64,000 bases of DNA from JAOAPG01 sp963791575. Its GTDB lineage: Bacteria; Acidobacteriota; Terriglobia; Terriglobales; Acidobacteriaceae. Positions 49,178 to 58,232 of the stretch are shown here, one piece after another (position 1 is the first letter of the stretch; each line of letters opens with the position of its first letter). Made by a program: the position numbers and the translations under genes. The notes below the pieces were generated by a model. The model saw only the letters and a program-made list of their open reading frames with translations. It was not told the DNA's origin and searched no databases. Location: positions 1 to 64,000 of the forward strand of contig CAWBSY010000002.1 of assembly GCA_963791575.1 (NCBI GenBank), given 5' to 3'.

Positions 49178-49230
49178 TTTCAATCGCTCCTAATTTATGA
49201 TGCTCGGCGAAAATGCTATAACTTCTTCAC

Positions 49231-49878
49231 ATGTCAAAAAAACGCGCCAGGAAAATCAAACTATTTCTATTCGACGTCGATGGAGTTCTTACCGACGGCA
49301 AGCTTTTTTTTCTTCCCATATCTCCCGATCGCGAACCATCCTCGGGGCGCCATAAAAAGGATGACAATCAAATTGATTCGGGAGTCGATATCCAAGGTGC
49401 AATCGAATTCAAAGGCTTTCATGCTCACGATGGAGCGGGCATCTCCATGGCCCGTCTTGCTGGCCTGAAGACCGGGTTGATCACTAAGCGGACTTCCAGA
49501 ACCGTTGAATTGCGCGCCCGCGACCTTAAGCTCGATCATGTTTATCAGGGCATCCACGACAAACTCAGCGCATTTCGGGAAATCCTCAAAAAAGAGGGAA
49601 TGCAGGCGAATGAAGCTGCGTACGTTGGAGATGACGTAGTAGATCTTCCGGTGATGCGCAATTGCGGATTAGCGATCGCCGTCGCTAACGCTCGCGAAGA
49701 AGTAAAAGACGAAGCGCATTGGGTAACGCGGAATTCGGGTGGGAACGGCGGTGTACGCGATGCTCTCGAATATGTTCTCAAAGCGCAGGGACGATGGAAG
49801 CAGGTGGTCAGCCAATATATTGGAGAAAGCGCCCCGAGAGAGAAATCAGTTAACAGGAACAAACGCAAGAAAGCGTAG
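49231..49878 (+). CDS. kdsC: KdsC-like HAD phosphatase (3-deoxy-D-manno-octulosonate 8-phosphate phosphatase)
   Basis: 215 residues. HAD motif I LFDVDGVLTDGKLFF with both Asp; GFHAHDGAGISMARLAGLKT and LITKRTSRTVELRARDLKLD are typical of KdsC; motif III/IV AYVGDDVVDLPVMRNCGLAI. A stretch of about 25 residues between motif I and the DGAGI region is longer than in E. coli. The C-terminal basic tail is NRNKRKKA. It removes phosphate from Kdo-8-P for lipopolysaccharide synthesis in the cytosol. The upstream-step isomerase gene kdsD lies 7 kb away on the other strand. Confidence 0.85.
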   Translation: MSKKRARKIKLFLFDVDGVLTDGKLFFLPISPDREPSSGRHKKDDNQIDSGVDIQGAIEFKGFHAHDGAGISMARLAGLKTGLITKRTSRTVELRARDLKLDHVYQGIHDKLSAFREILKKEGMQANEAAYVGDDVVDLPVMRNCGLAIAVANAREEVKDEAHWVTRNSGGNGGVRDALEYVLKAQGRWKQVVSQYIGESAPREKSVNRNKRKKA

Positions 49879-49920
49879 GCGCAAACGTGGCCATTCTAGA
49901 TGATAGGAACGGACCCGTAG

Positions 49921-50547
49921 TTACGGTTGCGGAGACATTGCGTCTGCCGGAACACTGACTTTCGCTAAGTCTGTCTTGAGTTGGAACTTTTGGTTCGCAA
50001 CCAAGTCGACCTCGGTTTCAAATGTCTGATATCCGGTCAGACTAATCGTGATCTTCCGCTTTCCCGGAGCAACAAGCAATCCTCTTCCCATTCCACCCAA
50101 TTCACCTGCGTGGCCTACAAAGGTTCCGTCCACGAAGACAGCCGCCCTATCGGGATTTACAGAGAGTTTAACTTCTGCCGTGATGGTCGGCATGGTGACG
50201 CTAAGGTCTTTCTCCATGGCTACCGGCAGGAGCCTCACTTCAGCGGGTTGAAGGGTGACTCTTTGATGAAAGTCTCTGTAGCCGGCCTGGCGCGCGAGGA
50301 TATCGTGTTCGCCCGGCAGAAGCAGAATTTTTTTCGAGCCTTTCAGTTCTTTTAAGTAGCCAAGATACTGACCATCCACCCAAATCCCTGCGTCTCTTTC
50401 AGCACTGGTCGCGCCCTGTAACTGAAGTTCGCCTAAAACCTTGTTTTGCGCTTGCAGAGCGGTGGCTGAAAGTAGCAGGAAAAGTCCTATAGCCAATGCG
50501 GTCCTTACGTACAAACGTATGCGCCCAGCTGATTTCTCGATAAACAT
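49921..50547 (-). CDS. Exported protein with two PEGA domains
   Basis: About 208 residues from ATG 50547 (MFIEKSAGRIRL…). A signal/anchor helix (TALAIGLFLLLSATALQA|Q) is followed by two PEGA-like beta domains: one with GIWVDGQYLGYLKELKGSKK and ILARQAGYRDFHQRVTLQPA, the second with AAVFVDGTFVGHAGELGGMG and ITISLTGYQTFETEVDLVAN. PEGA domains are surface or periplasmic binding modules named for a PEGA motif that is not literally kept here. No enzymatic motif. Monocistronic, minus strand, downstream of the TPR gene. Confidence 0.75.
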   Translation of the reverse strand: MFIEKSAGRIRLYVRTALAIGLFLLLSATALQAQNKVLGELQLQGATSAERDAGIWVDGQYLGYLKELKGSKKILLLPGEHDILARQAGYRDFHQRVTLQPAEVRLLPVAMEKDLSVTMPTITAEVKLSVNPDRAAVFVDGTFVGHAGELGGMGRGLLVAPGKRKITISLTGYQTFETEVDLVANQKFQLKTDLAKVSVPADAMSPQP

Positions 50548-50828
50548 AGAGGCTCCACTTCTCTTCGCCATTGTACCGCTGGCTTACCGAGGGCATTAGA
50601 GAGTTGGAGACAAAATTGAATCAAAAAAGTTAACGCAGGAAACGGGAAAGCAGGGATGGTAGATCAGTAAGCACTCACCGGCTGCCTGCTTGGGGCGTGC
50701 TCGGGTCGACAACCGGTGAGCTACTTGTTCTCCTTACTCACCCTGTGTTTTCAGGAGTATGTATCTAATCGAACCCGGCCCGGCAAAAACAGTTGCGGTC
50801 ACAAACAATTTTTTACGCGTACTCCGAA

Positions 50829-51659
50829 TTATTCCGGAATCGCCGGCGGCCGCGCCGCCATGAGTTGCGTAAAGCGCGAATCCTTGCGCAAATCAGCAAA
50901 CTCGGGATCTTTAAAAACGTTTTCCACTCCTTTATAGCCTTCTTCCAGAGCTCGTCTCAGATATTCCAAAGACCGGTCGGGGCTGCCCATCTTGGCATAT
51001 AACTTGGCCACAACGTAATCGTAATGTGCTCGATCATCGGGAGAGGATAATTGCGCCGAGACTCCTGTATGAGACGTGCGTTCGAAAATCTCCGGATCAA
51101 GCTCGAGCGCCTTTGCATATTCGAAACTAGCCTTCTCGAAGTCTTTCTTAGAGAAATAGGCCGCCCCGAGATTGCTGTGGAAGGAAGCCGAGCTAGGCAG
51201 AATCGTGATTGCTTTTTTATAATTCTTGATTGCTTTTCCGTATTTCTTTTCTTCGTAATAGATCACGCCAAGATTGTTCCAAGCATCCGAGGATTGCCGA
51301 TCGCTCTTGATGGCGTGCTGAAAATCTCTAGTCGCTTCCCGCCAGCGTTGTGTTAGTAGTTCGGCGATACCGGCCTTGTTGTAAATTCTCGGATCATTAG
51401 GTTTTTTCGCCATCGCCGCCCGGTAGTAATCAAGCGCGTCGAAGAATCGCTTTTCCACGCGCAGAACGTCGGCTCGCTGCTCCAATTCATCGGCTGATGC
51501 GGTTGCCGATGGTGGTTCAGTGCGCCGCATAGGTGGAGAAATCTGTACTTGTTCCGACGGGCTGTTCTGAACTTGGAAGTATGCGGTTGCGGAAAAACTC
51601 AAAGTTGGAAAGTATGTAAGGAGAGAGAGTAAAACACCAAAGAGAGATTTGCGGCACAT
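50829..51659 (-). CDS. Exported TPR-repeat protein
   Basis: 276 residues. Signal peptide MCRKSLFGVLLSLLTYFPTLSFSA. Residues ~55-190 carry about four TPR units (AWNNLGVIYYEEKKYGKAIK, SFHSNLGAAYFSKKDFEKAS and similar), followed by a further helical pair with the conserved-looking HYDYVVAKLYAKMGSPDRSL and YLRRALEEGYKGVENV. It is probably a periplasmic scaffold. It starts 51 bases after the stop of the class A PBP gene on the same strand, so a cell-wall assembly role is possible but not shown. Confidence 0.75.
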   Translation of the reverse strand: MCRKSLFGVLLSLLTYFPTLSFSATAYFQVQNSPSEQVQISPPMRRTEPPSATASADELEQRADVLRVEKRFFDALDYYRAAMAKKPNDPRIYNKAGIAELLTQRWREATRDFQHAIKSDRQSSDAWNNLGVIYYEEKKYGKAIKNYKKAITILPSSASFHSNLGAAYFSKKDFEKASFEYAKALELDPEIFERTSHTGVSAQLSSPDDRAHYDYVVAKLYAKMGSPDRSLEYLRRALEEGYKGVENVFKDPEFADLRKDSRFTQLMAARPPAIPE

Positions 51660-51710
51660 AAGCTCGCCTCCGGCTGGCCAACTCTCCGCTTAAGGACAAG
51701 CCGCGCTACG

Positions 51711-54284
51711 TCAGTGAGGGGCGTTTGCGTCGTTGTCCGGCGGTTTCGGCGGAGGGTTAGACGATTTGTCGTCTTTAAAGATACCCGCAATTTTGCCAAA
51801 AAACCCTTTTTTCTTTTTGCCATCGGGTCCAAGGGCGTTCGGATCCTGGTTGGCAGCGGCTCCGGACTGACTTCCTGGCGGAAGCGGCTTATCGCCTCCC
51901 AGCCCGAACATCTTGGAAAAGAAGCCTTTAACTCCCGATCCTTGATCACAGGTTGTGGTCGGCTCGGTGCCAACGATGAAGGCAGCCGTATAGGTTTCAG
52001 GGCAGGCCGGGGTAGATAGAAGGTTCGTTGCCTTGTCGAGCTGGACATCCACCACGCCCACGGGCTGGGTAAACTGTTTCACGTCCGAGTATTGCGGCAG
52101 CGTTACTGCCTTCTTCATGAATTCCGCCCAGATGGGAGCGGCGGTCTGAGCTCCACTCAACCGAATGTCGCTATAGTCGTCATAACCAACCCAGACAATG
52201 CACAGAAGATTGCTGGTGTAGCCGGCGAACCAACCGTCATGCGAGCTACCAGTTTTGCCCGCCGCCGGAGCCATGAATCCACGTTGCCTGACTTCGTAAG
52301 CTGTACCGAAGTTCAGCACTCCTTCCATCATGGTGGTCATTAGGAAGGACACCCGCGGATCCAGCACTTGCCGCTTTTCAGGTTTGAAATCCATCACCAC
52401 ATCGCCATTGGAATTTCGCACCGAGTTAATCATTGTCGGCGAAATACGCACGCCGTTGTTGGCAAAGACCGTGTAAGCCGCAGCCATGTCGAGCGGGGTC
52501 GCATCGTAGGCGCCCAGCGCCATGGCAGGTGTCGCTTTAACCGAAGTGATCCCCGACGACTTCGCCAGATCCGCCACTTTGTCATAACCAACTTCTTCCG
52601 CAAGTTTCACGGTCGCGTTATTCAATGACATCGCCAGTGCATAGCGGGCGGTCACGTCGCCGTGATATTCCTCTTTGTAATTTCGCGGTTCATAGATCTG
52701 ATCGCCGTAAGCGAAAGTGCTCGGCTGATCTTGAACAATCGTAGTCGGCGTGAACACCGGACTCCCACCGCTGACGGCGGAATTCATCGCTGCCGCATAG
52801 ACAAAAGGTTTGAAGATCGAACCAGTAGGACGTCTCGCGACGGCATGATCTAGCTGGCTGAACGCATAGTTGCGCCCACCGACCAGAGCCAGCACTTCGC
52901 CGGTGTGAGGATCAAGAACAACGACAGCGACTTGAGCCTGCGGTCCTGGTTCTACTTTGGTTTCGTATTTACCTTTGCCTATTTTGATTTTTTTAGTGCG
53001 CCGTTTTGTGACCTGATCGTCAACCAACTTCATGCCAGTCTCAACCGCCTGGGCTGCAACCTTCTGCAGATCGGGATCAAGAGTGGTGTAGATCCGGTAA
53101 GTCTGGTCATTCATCTGACGCTCATCAAATTTACTGATCAGCATTTCGCGAACCAGATCGACAAAGTACGGTGCGTCGCTCGCTTCCACATTCGGCGGAG
53201 CAAGCTTCAGCGGCATGGCTTTCGCCTTTTCCGCTTGCTCCGGCGTGATGGCATGTGTCTCAACCATGCTTTCAAGCACAAGATTGCGGCGTTCGAGCGC
53301 ACGCTCAGGATGACGATACGGAGAAAGATAGCTCGGCCGTTGAATGATTCCGGCCAGCAGAGCGGCTTCCGGCAGGGTGATGTCTTTTAAATCTTTATTA
53401 AAATAAGCCCGTGAAGCTTCGGCAAAACCGCTGATAGAGAACGATCCGCGTTGTCCCAGGTCCACCCAGTTCGCATAGAACTCAAAAATCTGCTGCTTGC
53501 TGAATTTCTGCTCAAGCTGCAGCGCGATCAACATTTCGACCAGCTTGCGCTTCACGGTCTTTTCCGGACTCAAGAAAAAGCCGCGCGAAAGTTGCATGGT
53601 GAGAGTCGAGCCGCCCTGCTCATGTCTTTGCCGAGTCAGGTCTATCCAGGTGGCCTCCGCCATACGAAGAAAGTTCACGCCACTATGTTGGAAGAATCGG
53701 CGGTCCTCGATGGCAAGCACCGCATCCACCATGTTTTTGGGGATCTGGTCGTACTTGACTACTTGCCGCTTGGAGCGTTGCTCGGCATCGAAGAGCGAGG
53801 TGACTAATTGCGGTTCAAGTTCGTAGGCTTCAAGATCGCCCGACTTGGCACGAATGGAGTCAACCACCCCGTCGCTGACGTGAATGGTCGCTGTCTCCGG
53901 GCTATGGTAGGACTGAGAGCCCGGATCAATTTCGATTCCGCCCTTCAGCAAGCGGTAACTGCCCAAGGCAGATTGTCCATCGCGTTCTGAATAACCCGCT
54001 CCGCGCAGTTGAGCCGCGATTTCGCGAGGCTCGATTTTTTCGCCCACATGCACAGTGCGTGGTATGGCGTAAATTTTGGCCGAGTTGCTGAAAACTTGGC
54101 CTTTAAATCGCTGATCGATAATGCGGTCGTATTTGACGTAGTAGTACGAAAACCCAACGCTAAATGTGATCGCGAGAATCAGAAATATGACGAGAGCGCC
54201 GCGAACCAGCGGATCGCGGGAGAAAAATCCCTTGGCCTCGGTCCTAGCGGTTTTTCTTTTCGGAATTTTAAGCTTGATCGCCAA
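51711..54284 (-). CDS. Class A penicillin-binding protein (PBP1-type)
   Basis: 857 residues. Cytosolic N-terminus, one membrane helix (GALVIFLILAITFSVGFSYY), a UB2H-like domain as in PBP1b (REIAAQLRGAGYSERDGQ), then glycosyltransferase 51 with AIEDRRFFQHSGVNF (catalytic Glu near residue 190), EQGGSTLTMQLSRGFFLSPE and EQKFSKQQIFEFYAN. The transpeptidase has SxxK in PTGSIFKPF, SxN in LAMSLNNAT and KTG in AGKTGSSHDGWFAGY. It polymerises and cross-links peptidoglycan at the inner membrane. The Pro/Asp/Asn-rich C-terminal tail is long. All active-site motifs are intact. Confidence 0.92.
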   Translation of the reverse strand: MAIKLKIPKRKTARTEAKGFFSRDPLVRGALVIFLILAITFSVGFSYYYVKYDRIIDQRFKGQVFSNSAKIYAIPRTVHVGEKIEPREIAAQLRGAGYSERDGQSALGSYRLLKGGIEIDPGSQSYHSPETATIHVSDGVVDSIRAKSGDLEAYELEPQLVTSLFDAEQRSKRQVVKYDQIPKNMVDAVLAIEDRRFFQHSGVNFLRMAEATWIDLTRQRHEQGGSTLTMQLSRGFFLSPEKTVKRKLVEMLIALQLEQKFSKQQIFEFYANWVDLGQRGSFSISGFAEASRAYFNKDLKDITLPEAALLAGIIQRPSYLSPYRHPERALERRNLVLESMVETHAITPEQAEKAKAMPLKLAPPNVEASDAPYFVDLVREMLISKFDERQMNDQTYRIYTTLDPDLQKVAAQAVETGMKLVDDQVTKRRTKKIKIGKGKYETKVEPGPQAQVAVVVLDPHTGEVLALVGGRNYAFSQLDHAVARRPTGSIFKPFVYAAAMNSAVSGGSPVFTPTTIVQDQPSTFAYGDQIYEPRNYKEEYHGDVTARYALAMSLNNATVKLAEEVGYDKVADLAKSSGITSVKATPAMALGAYDATPLDMAAAYTVFANNGVRISPTMINSVRNSNGDVVMDFKPEKRQVLDPRVSFLMTTMMEGVLNFGTAYEVRQRGFMAPAAGKTGSSHDGWFAGYTSNLLCIVWVGYDDYSDIRLSGAQTAAPIWAEFMKKAVTLPQYSDVKQFTQPVGVVDVQLDKATNLLSTPACPETYTAAFIVGTEPTTTCDQGSGVKGFFSKMFGLGGDKPLPPGSQSGAAANQDPNALGPDGKKKKGFFGKIAGIFKDDKSSNPPPKPPDNDANAPH

Positions 54285-54515
54285 TTTTTATCGGAAGAAT
54301 ACCCTTAAATCTTCGGACACAAAATCGTCCCACTCGGCTGTGCTATCTGGCTAATGAGTAGTCAGATGAGCGGACGTTCGAATCCGTTATCCAGAGCAGG
54401 GATTGGTTCGGAAGCTTTCACAGCCCATCGCCAAATCGCCCAGGCAAAAACCGCTCCCAGCTTGTAGGAAAAATCTTGAGTTATTCTAAATCACTCGCAG
54501 GGTTGCGACTGTTGA

Positions 54516-54863
54516 TTAAAAGGGACTCTTGTTTACGGTGGATGCGTCGAAGTGCAGGTCAACTGGATAACCCGGCAGTTCCATGTGTACTGTATAAGGC
54601 GCTTGGATGTTAAGAGATCCGGTACTCCCGATGCCCAGTCGCTGGACCTTAATAGCATCCTTGGCAATCGGAATTTCTAGATCCTGTGCTTTCTTAAAGA
54701 TAGTATCGCGGATGTCCGCTTCCGGCTTGGTTGTATACGTCTGAAGAGTTGCTTCGCTCTTCACGAAGTCGCCAAACTGATAGTTCTCGTAATACGGTGG
54801 TACGAATTGGACCCCAAGATAAATCGATACCGCAATAATGAGAATGCCGAAAATGAGCTTCAT
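54516..54863 (-). CDS. Small membrane-anchored hypothetical (DUF4845-like)
   Basis: 115 residues. An N-terminal helix (MKLIFGILIIAVSIYLGVQF) is followed by a small alpha/beta domain with ENYQFGDFVKSEATLQTYTT and YTVHMELPGYPVDLHFDAST. It resembles DUF4845-type pilin-like small proteins. One membrane helix, remainder outside. It lies 46 bases after proS and before the PBP gene, same strand. No function known. Confidence 0.65.
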   Translation of the reverse strand: MKLIFGILIIAVSIYLGVQFVPPYYENYQFGDFVKSEATLQTYTTKPEADIRDTIFKKAQDLEIPIAKDAIKVQRLGIGSTGSLNIQAPYTVHMELPGYPVDLHFDASTVNKSPF

Positions 54864-54909
54864 AGGTCCCTAAAGCGCTTTGCTTCCTCGCGCGTTAGAG
54901 AGGCATTCT

Positions 54910-56680
54910 TTAATGCGCAGGCGACAAAGCTTTCTGAAAGTATTCAGTTATTGCCGCGATGCTAGCATCCTGCACTTCGCGAGTCGAGCGTTGAACGACT
55001 TCCACAGTACCTTCGGTAACCTTCTTACCAACAGTCACCCTGTAAGGGATGCCCACCAGGTCAGCATCTTTGAACTTTACCCCTGGCCGTTCGTCCCTGT
55101 CGTCTAGTAACACGTCGAAACCGGCGGCTTCCAGGCGGGTCGCAATGTCAACGGCAGTATTCAGCAAGTTCTCGTCTTTCACGTTTGTTGGACTGACAAC
55201 GATCTCAAATGGAGCAATGGAAGGTGACAGCCAGAAGCCGTTCTCGTCATTACTCTGTTCAATCGCAGCGGTCAAGATGCGCTCAATGCCAATGCCGTAG
55301 CTTCCCATGATTGGCGTGACTTCCTTGCCATTTTTGTCGAGCACACGTGCGCCCATGGACTCGGTATACTTGCGGCCGAGCTTGAAGATGTGGCCAATTT
55401 CAACGGCAGTGTCGATGCGGAGCGAGGCTGCCGCACTTCGGGCAAGGTTCGCCAACTTGCACGCTGCGAAGGTCCGCGTAGGCCGTCGGCTGAAAATTGT
55501 GTCCAGGCGTAATGTTTTTCAGGTGATAGTCTTCTTTGTTCGCACCAGAGATCAGATTGGTGCGGCCTTCCAAAGCTTTATCGACGAGAAGGATCGGCCG
55601 ACTCACATCTTTCAAATCCTTCGCCCACTCAATGCCAATCGGGCCGAGAAATCCTGCCGGCGAGCCAAAAAGTTGCTGAATTTCCTCGGCTTCCATGGGA
55701 CGGGTCGCTCGTCCGCCCAATGCTGAGGATAGCTTGGTCTCATTCATCTGATGGTCGCCTCGCATCAGCAGCACAACTGCACGAGACTTTGATTTCCCGG
55801 TTTTCGTGTCAGTCTCTCCGGCCATCAACGCTAGGGTTTTGATTTTGTTTTTCGGCGAAACGCCGAGAAAGCGCGCTACATCTTCGATTGTCTTCTGTCC
55901 CGGGGTGTGGACTTCGAGCGGCTTGCCGTCTCCTTCTGGCGCAAGATCTTGAACTGCTTCTAATTTTGACGTCGCCTTTTCAAGATTCGCAGCGTAGTTA
56001 CACGAATCGCAGCTGACGATCTGATCTTCGCCCGCCGGGGTTCGCACCATGAACTCTTCCGATCCCGATCCGCCCATCGCGCCGGAGTCAGCTTCAATGA
56101 TCATGTACTTCAGCCCGCAGCGATCAAAAATGCGTTTGTAGACTTCGCGATGCTTCTGATAAGAGGCGTCAAGTCCCGCAGCGTCAATGTCGAACGAGTA
56201 TGCGTCTTTCATGATGAACTGCCGCACTCGCAACAGCCCGGCTTTCGGACGTGGTTCGTCGCGAAACTTAGTCTGGATCTGATACCAGATTTGCGGCAAC
56301 TGTTTGTAGCTGCGCAGTTCTTTGCGTGCGATGTCCGTCATGACTTCTTCGTGCGTCATTCCGAGCGCGAGCTCTGCGCCTTTGCGATCCTTGAGGCGAA
56401 ACATATTTTCGCCCATAACCGACCAGCGTCCGCTCGCTTCCCATATCTCGCGCGGATTCAGTGCGGGCAGATAAAATTCCTGTCCAATCGTGTCCATCTC
56501 CTCGCGGACAATGGCGATGATTTTGTTGAACGAACGCTGGCCCATGAAAAGATACGAATAAATTCCGGCGGCAAGCTGGCGAATATATCCAGCTCGAACG
56601 AGAAACTTGTGGCTGGCGACTTCGGCGTCGGCCGGAGCCTCGCGCAGAGTAGGGATAAAGAGTTGCGACCAACGATGCAT
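54910..56680 (-). CDS. proS: Prolyl-tRNA synthetase (one frameshift)
   Basis: About 590 residues when joined; bacterial-type ProRS with an editing insert. Motif 1 region FLVRAGYIRQLAAGIYSYLF, TxE-type motif GMTHEEVMTDIARKELRSY, motif 2 FRDEPRPKAGLLRVRQFIMK DAYSFD, editing domain around residues 230-380, then C-terminal zinc-like CPKCG. Here the frame breaks near 55429. Dropping one base gives CGASLRIDTAVEIGHIFKLG and then GSYGIGIERILTAAIEQSND (motif 3) and the anticodon-binding domain. As an essential enzyme it must be intact in the cell, so the extra base is best read as a sequence error. Confidence 0.92.
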
Positions 56681-56795
56681 GATTTAAAAGTCCTGAGTAG
56701 TAGGGAATTGGATATTGTAACGGATTGCTCAGTAAACAAGGTTCGGGATTGCGAGGACGCAGCGGTCGACTCTCACTTAATACAAAGCGGAAGGA

Positions 56796-57008
56796 CTAAT
56801 TCCCCGCCAGTTGCTTCAGAATTTCTTTCCCCAGCTTTTGTGCCTCGCCAAAGAATTTCTGGTATTCGACGAATAGCCGATTCAATTCTAGCGACCGGTC
56901 TGCGGTGAGATGCTTGCGCAGCAGCATGTCTCGCATGTGGACGGGATTGGGAAGTGCCGCTTCTTCAGTGAGTTCTTCGAGTGCTGTTTGTGGATCGTAG
57001 TGGTACAT
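56796..57008 (-). CDS. Small conserved hypothetical protein
   Basis: 70 residues from ATG 57008 (MYHYDPQTALEELTEEAALP); the frame is open 15 codons upstream but runs into kdsD. Mostly helical and charged (RSLELNRLFVEYQKFFGEAQ KLGKEIL). No signal peptide or membrane helix. It stands 23 bases after kdsD, and 115 bases before proS, same strand. Not recognised. Confidence 0.5.
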   Translation of the reverse strand: MYHYDPQTALEELTEEAALPNPVHMRDMLLRKHLTADRSLELNRLFVEYQKFFGEAQKLGKEILKQLAGN

Positions 57009-57031
57009 AACGGGTATTGTAGCGCGTGGCG

Positions 57032-58093
57032 CTACATCATTTCCGTTCCCCACAGATCGTGCAGATGAATAATTCCTTCCAACATTCCGTCCGCGTCGAC
57101 GACCACGAGCGACGTAATTTTCTTCTCTTCCATGACCGCCAGCGCCGTGGCAGCGAACTCGCTAGCGGCAATCGTTCGCGGATTTTTCGTCATGCACTCA
57201 TCCGCGATGAGATCCATGACGTCCTTACCGCGCTTCTCGAGCAAGCGTCTTAAATCGCCGTCGCTGATAACTCCGACCAACTTTTCGCCTTCTAAAACCG
57301 TAGTCAAACCAAGCTTCTTGCGCGACATTTCGTAAATCACGTCCGGCATCTTGGTATGTGGTGATACTCGAGGCAGCGCGTCGCCACTGTGCATCAGTGA
57401 TTCAACTCGGGCCAGCCGCTTGCCCAACTTCCCGCCAGGATGCAAGTTGGCGAAATCCTCTTCCTTGAATCCGCGTTTTTCGGAGATTGTCATGGCGAGC
57501 GCGTCGCCAAGGGCAAGCATTGTTGTGGTGGATGCGGTTGGCGCGAGTCCCAAAGAACAAGCCTCATTAGCAACCGAGCAATCGAGGGCTACATCGGCGG
57601 CCGCTGCCAACGTCGACGTATTGTCCCGACCTTTCCCTAAACTGTCATCCTGAGCGAAACCCGAGCCGCTTTGCGGTGAGGGAAAGTCGAAGGACCTGCT
57701 GTTTGCTGTATATATTGGATCGCATGTCATTGCGATCAGCGGAACCTGTAATCGCTTAATCGTTGCCAGTAGCCGCAAAATCTCTTCCGTCTCTCCGCTA
57801 GCCGAGAGTGCCAGTACCACGTCTCCGCGAACTACCATGCCGAGATCGCCATGCACCGCTTCTACCGGATGCATGAACAATGCGGGCGTTCCGGTCGAAC
57901 TCAGAGTGGCGGCAATCTTCCGCGCGATTATCCCGCTCTTACCCATTCCGGTGACGACCACTCGGCCAGCGCAGCCGTAAAGCAATTCCACAGCTCGGGT
58001 GAAAGCTTCGGCCATAGGGCCGGCAATTCGGTCAGCTAAAGCGCGAAGCGCCTCGGCTTCGACACGAACAACATTCTCGCCAACGTTTTTCAT
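57032..58093 (-). CDS. kdsD: Arabinose-5-phosphate isomerase (KpsF/GutQ family) with an in-frame inserted element
   Basis: 353 residues. An SIS domain (residues ~35-200; VTGMGKSGIIARKIAATLSS, PVEAVHGDLGMV, LSASGETEEIL) and two CBS domains (~225-345). The expected ANEACSLGLAPTASTTTMLA and FANLHPGGKLGKRL with the active-site His are present. Residues ~126-158 (PIYTANSRSFDFPSPQSG to GRDNT) do not belong to the family: they interrupt the usual PLIAMTxNPNSTLA stretch and are encoded by a repeat-like sequence at 57642-57699 that stays in frame. The enzyme interconverts ribulose-5-P and arabinose-5-P for Kdo synthesis. Confidence 0.88.
   Translation of the reverse strand: MKNVGENVVRVEAEALRALADRIAGPMAEAFTRAVELLYGCAGRVVVTGMGKSGIIARKIAATLSSTGTPALFMHPVEAVHGDLGMVVRGDVVLALSASGETEEILRLLATIKRLQVPLIAMTCDPIYTANSRSFDFPSPQSGSGFAQDDSLGKGRDNTSTLAAAADVALDCSVANEACSLGLAPTASTTTMLALGDALAMTISEKRGFKEEDFANLHPGGKLGKRLARVESLMHSGDALPRVSPHTKMPDVIYEMSRKKLGLTTVLEGEKLVGVISDGDLRRLLEKRGKDVMDLIADECMTKNPRTIAASEFAATALAVMEEKKITSLVVVDADGMLEGIIHLHDLWGTEMM
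57642..57699. repeat. Repeat-like palindromic element inside kdsD
   Basis: It starts CTGTCATCCTGAGCGAA and ends GTCGAAGGACCTGC, with CCGCTTTGCGG hairpin sequence inside. Strings of this type are, as I recall, widespread between genes of Acidobacteria and other phyla. It is the core of the extra ~33 codons in kdsD. Not found elsewhere in this window. Confidence 0.65.
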
Positions 58094-58232
58094 TTATTGG
58101 TAAGCAGAATGTTAGCAAATGCCGAGAGACTCTGATAGCTGGAGCGAAGAAAGCCGCTAGCGCCGAGTGGTCGGCCTCTCACTAAGGCAGATCCTCAATG
58201 GCGACTCAGTTCGAAGGACTTCTAGACGAAAC

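Noticed and set aside
19324..56680. Programmed +1 frameshifting as a general expression mechanism
   Set aside because: The junctions share no slippery sequence, stop codon context or Shine-Dalgarno-like stimulator, and hit unrelated genes. Insertion errors explain them more simply.
56150..56908. Open frame of 252 codons opposite proS
   Set aside because: Antisense to the start of proS; no protein-like features.
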